64,000 nucleotides of DNA, taken from Candidatus Bathyarchaeia archaeon (GTDB lineage Archaea > Thermoproteota > Bathyarchaeia > 40CM-2-53-6). The notes beneath the pieces are model-generated. The model made no database searches. It saw nothing but the letters and a program-made list of their open reading frames with translations, and was not told where the DNA came from. Where the stretch lies: the NCBI GenBank assembly GCA_035935655.1, contig DASYWW010000046.1, forward strand, positions 26,709 through 90,708, written 5' to 3'. A program made the position numbers and the translations under genes. Numbering within the stretch: position 1 is the stretch's first letter; each line of letters opens with the position of its first letter. Positions 63,523-64,000 of the stretch are shown here, piece after piece.

Positions 63523-64000
63523 ATGAGGTTCTCAACCAAAGCCATCCATGAAGGACAGGCCCCGGATCCTGCGACAGGCTCGGTCACGGTCCCTGTCTAT
63601 CTTACTTCAACCTACATGCAACTCAAACCTGGGCGTGAGAGAAAGTACGTGTATTCGCGAACTGCAAATCCTACGCGCAACGCTCTAGAGGAGAGCTTAG
63701 CATCCTTGGAAGATGGAAAAGTTGGCCTCGCCTTCAGCTCAGGCCTCGCCGCAACGACCACCGTCTTAATGCTTCTGCGGAAAGGAGATCACGTGATCGC
63801 CGGGGACGACATCTACGGTGGAACCTACCGATTATTCGACCAAGTGCTCAGAAGCTATGGACTCCAGTTTACCTATGTGGACCCGAGGTCACCTGACAGG
63901 GTGGAGAAAGCAGTTCGAAAGAATACCAAAATGATCTGGATTGAAACTCCTACCAATCCACTGATGAGAGTTGTTGACATTCGAGCCATTTCAAAGATCG
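63523..64000 (+). CDS. Cystathionine gamma-lyase/synthase, partial
   Basis: The N-terminal 159 residues of a PLP-dependent Cys/Met metabolism enzyme cut by the window end. STKAIHEGQAPDPATGSV, VPVYLTSTYMQ, YVYSRTANPTRNALEE and FSSGLAATTTVL with DDIYGGTYRLFDQV are diagnostic; IETPTNPLMRVVDI precedes the catalytic Lys, which lies beyond the edge. Gamma-lyase versus gamma-synthase cannot be settled here. It may complete transsulfuration with the enzyme at 55695. Confidence 0.9.
   Translation, partial: MRFSTKAIHEGQAPDPATGSVTVPVYLTSTYMQLKPGRERKYVYSRTANPTRNALEESLASLEDGKVGLAFSSGLAATTTVLMLLRKGDHVIAGDDIYGGTYRLFDQVLRSYGLQFTYVDPRSPDRVEKAVRKNTKMIWIETPTNPLMRVVDIRAISKI

Noticed and set aside
1..64000. CRISPR arrays
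   Set aside because: No run of regularly spaced short direct repeats is visible on reading the intergenic regions.

Overview
The window is archaeal chromosome. It carries archaeal/eukaryotic-type information-processing genes: RNA polymerase subunits H, B, A and L, TFS, PCNA, both primase subunits, a GINS protein, aIF2-alpha, Nop10, exosome Csl4, L44e, S27e, L30e, S12 and archaeal NusA. It also carries AglB-type N-glycosylation and a tRNA-Ser with an archaeal 37/38 intron. RNA polymerase subunit A is one uninterrupted gene, a trait reported for Thaumarchaeota/Aigarchaeota-type lineages, so a TACK archaeon near Thaumarchaeota or Bathyarchaeota is my best guess (inference). TTG starts are frequent and several operons use 1-14 nt overlaps.

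Layout. 1-2.8 kb: a partial secreted cohesin-like protein with an in-frame TGA, a HAD nucleotidase, a nitroreductase and copy A of a dispersed repeat. 2.9-4.5 kb: an SPFH/zinc-ribbon protein with a partner. 4.6-12.7 kb: a dense replication/transcription/translation block (csl4, rpoL, HAD, RNase III-like, DUF99, tfs, pcn, priL, priS, GINS, rpl44e, rps27e, aIF2-alpha, nop10). 12.7-18.6 kb: surface glycosylation (aglB, two FkbM methyltransferases, glycosyltransferase remnants). 19.3 kb: tRNA-Ser(GCU). 19.4-31.4 kb: a large phosphate region with an AbrB-PhoU regulator, three PstS-like proteins, pstC, pstA, pstB and phoU. 31.5-34.1 kb: orphan DNA methyltransferase and a solitary TnpB. 34.2-43.2 kb: rpoH-rpoB-rpoA-rpl30e-nusA, repeat copy B, rps12. 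43.4-46.8 kb: zinc-finger protein, GcvT, small membrane and zinc proteins, a PQQ-type sugar dehydrogenase. 46.9-51.6 kb: kdpABC behind a stand-alone RAM-domain gene. 51.8-55.5 kb: two convergent KaiC-family modules. 55.7-64 kb: a cystathionine beta-synthase/cysteine synthase, an FtsX-type ABC transporter with a 1515-residue surface protein, and the start of a cystathionine gamma-lyase/synthase.

The most interesting unit is in the phosphate region. One PstS carries a C-terminal dockerin-like double Ca-loop module. The next gene encodes a secreted, C-terminally membrane-anchored protein whose N-terminal domain looks like a cohesin. Together they suggest a cohesin-dockerin docking system that holds a phosphate-binding protein at the cell surface, next to a conventional pstSCAB-phoU operon. 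The first PstS paralog has lost almost the whole phosphate pocket. Other points worth checking: single-base frameshifts in GINS and in a glycosyltransferase, apparent CTG starts, a roughly 190-bp repeat present twice, and paired KaiC modules that each include a similar small NitrOD5-like protein.
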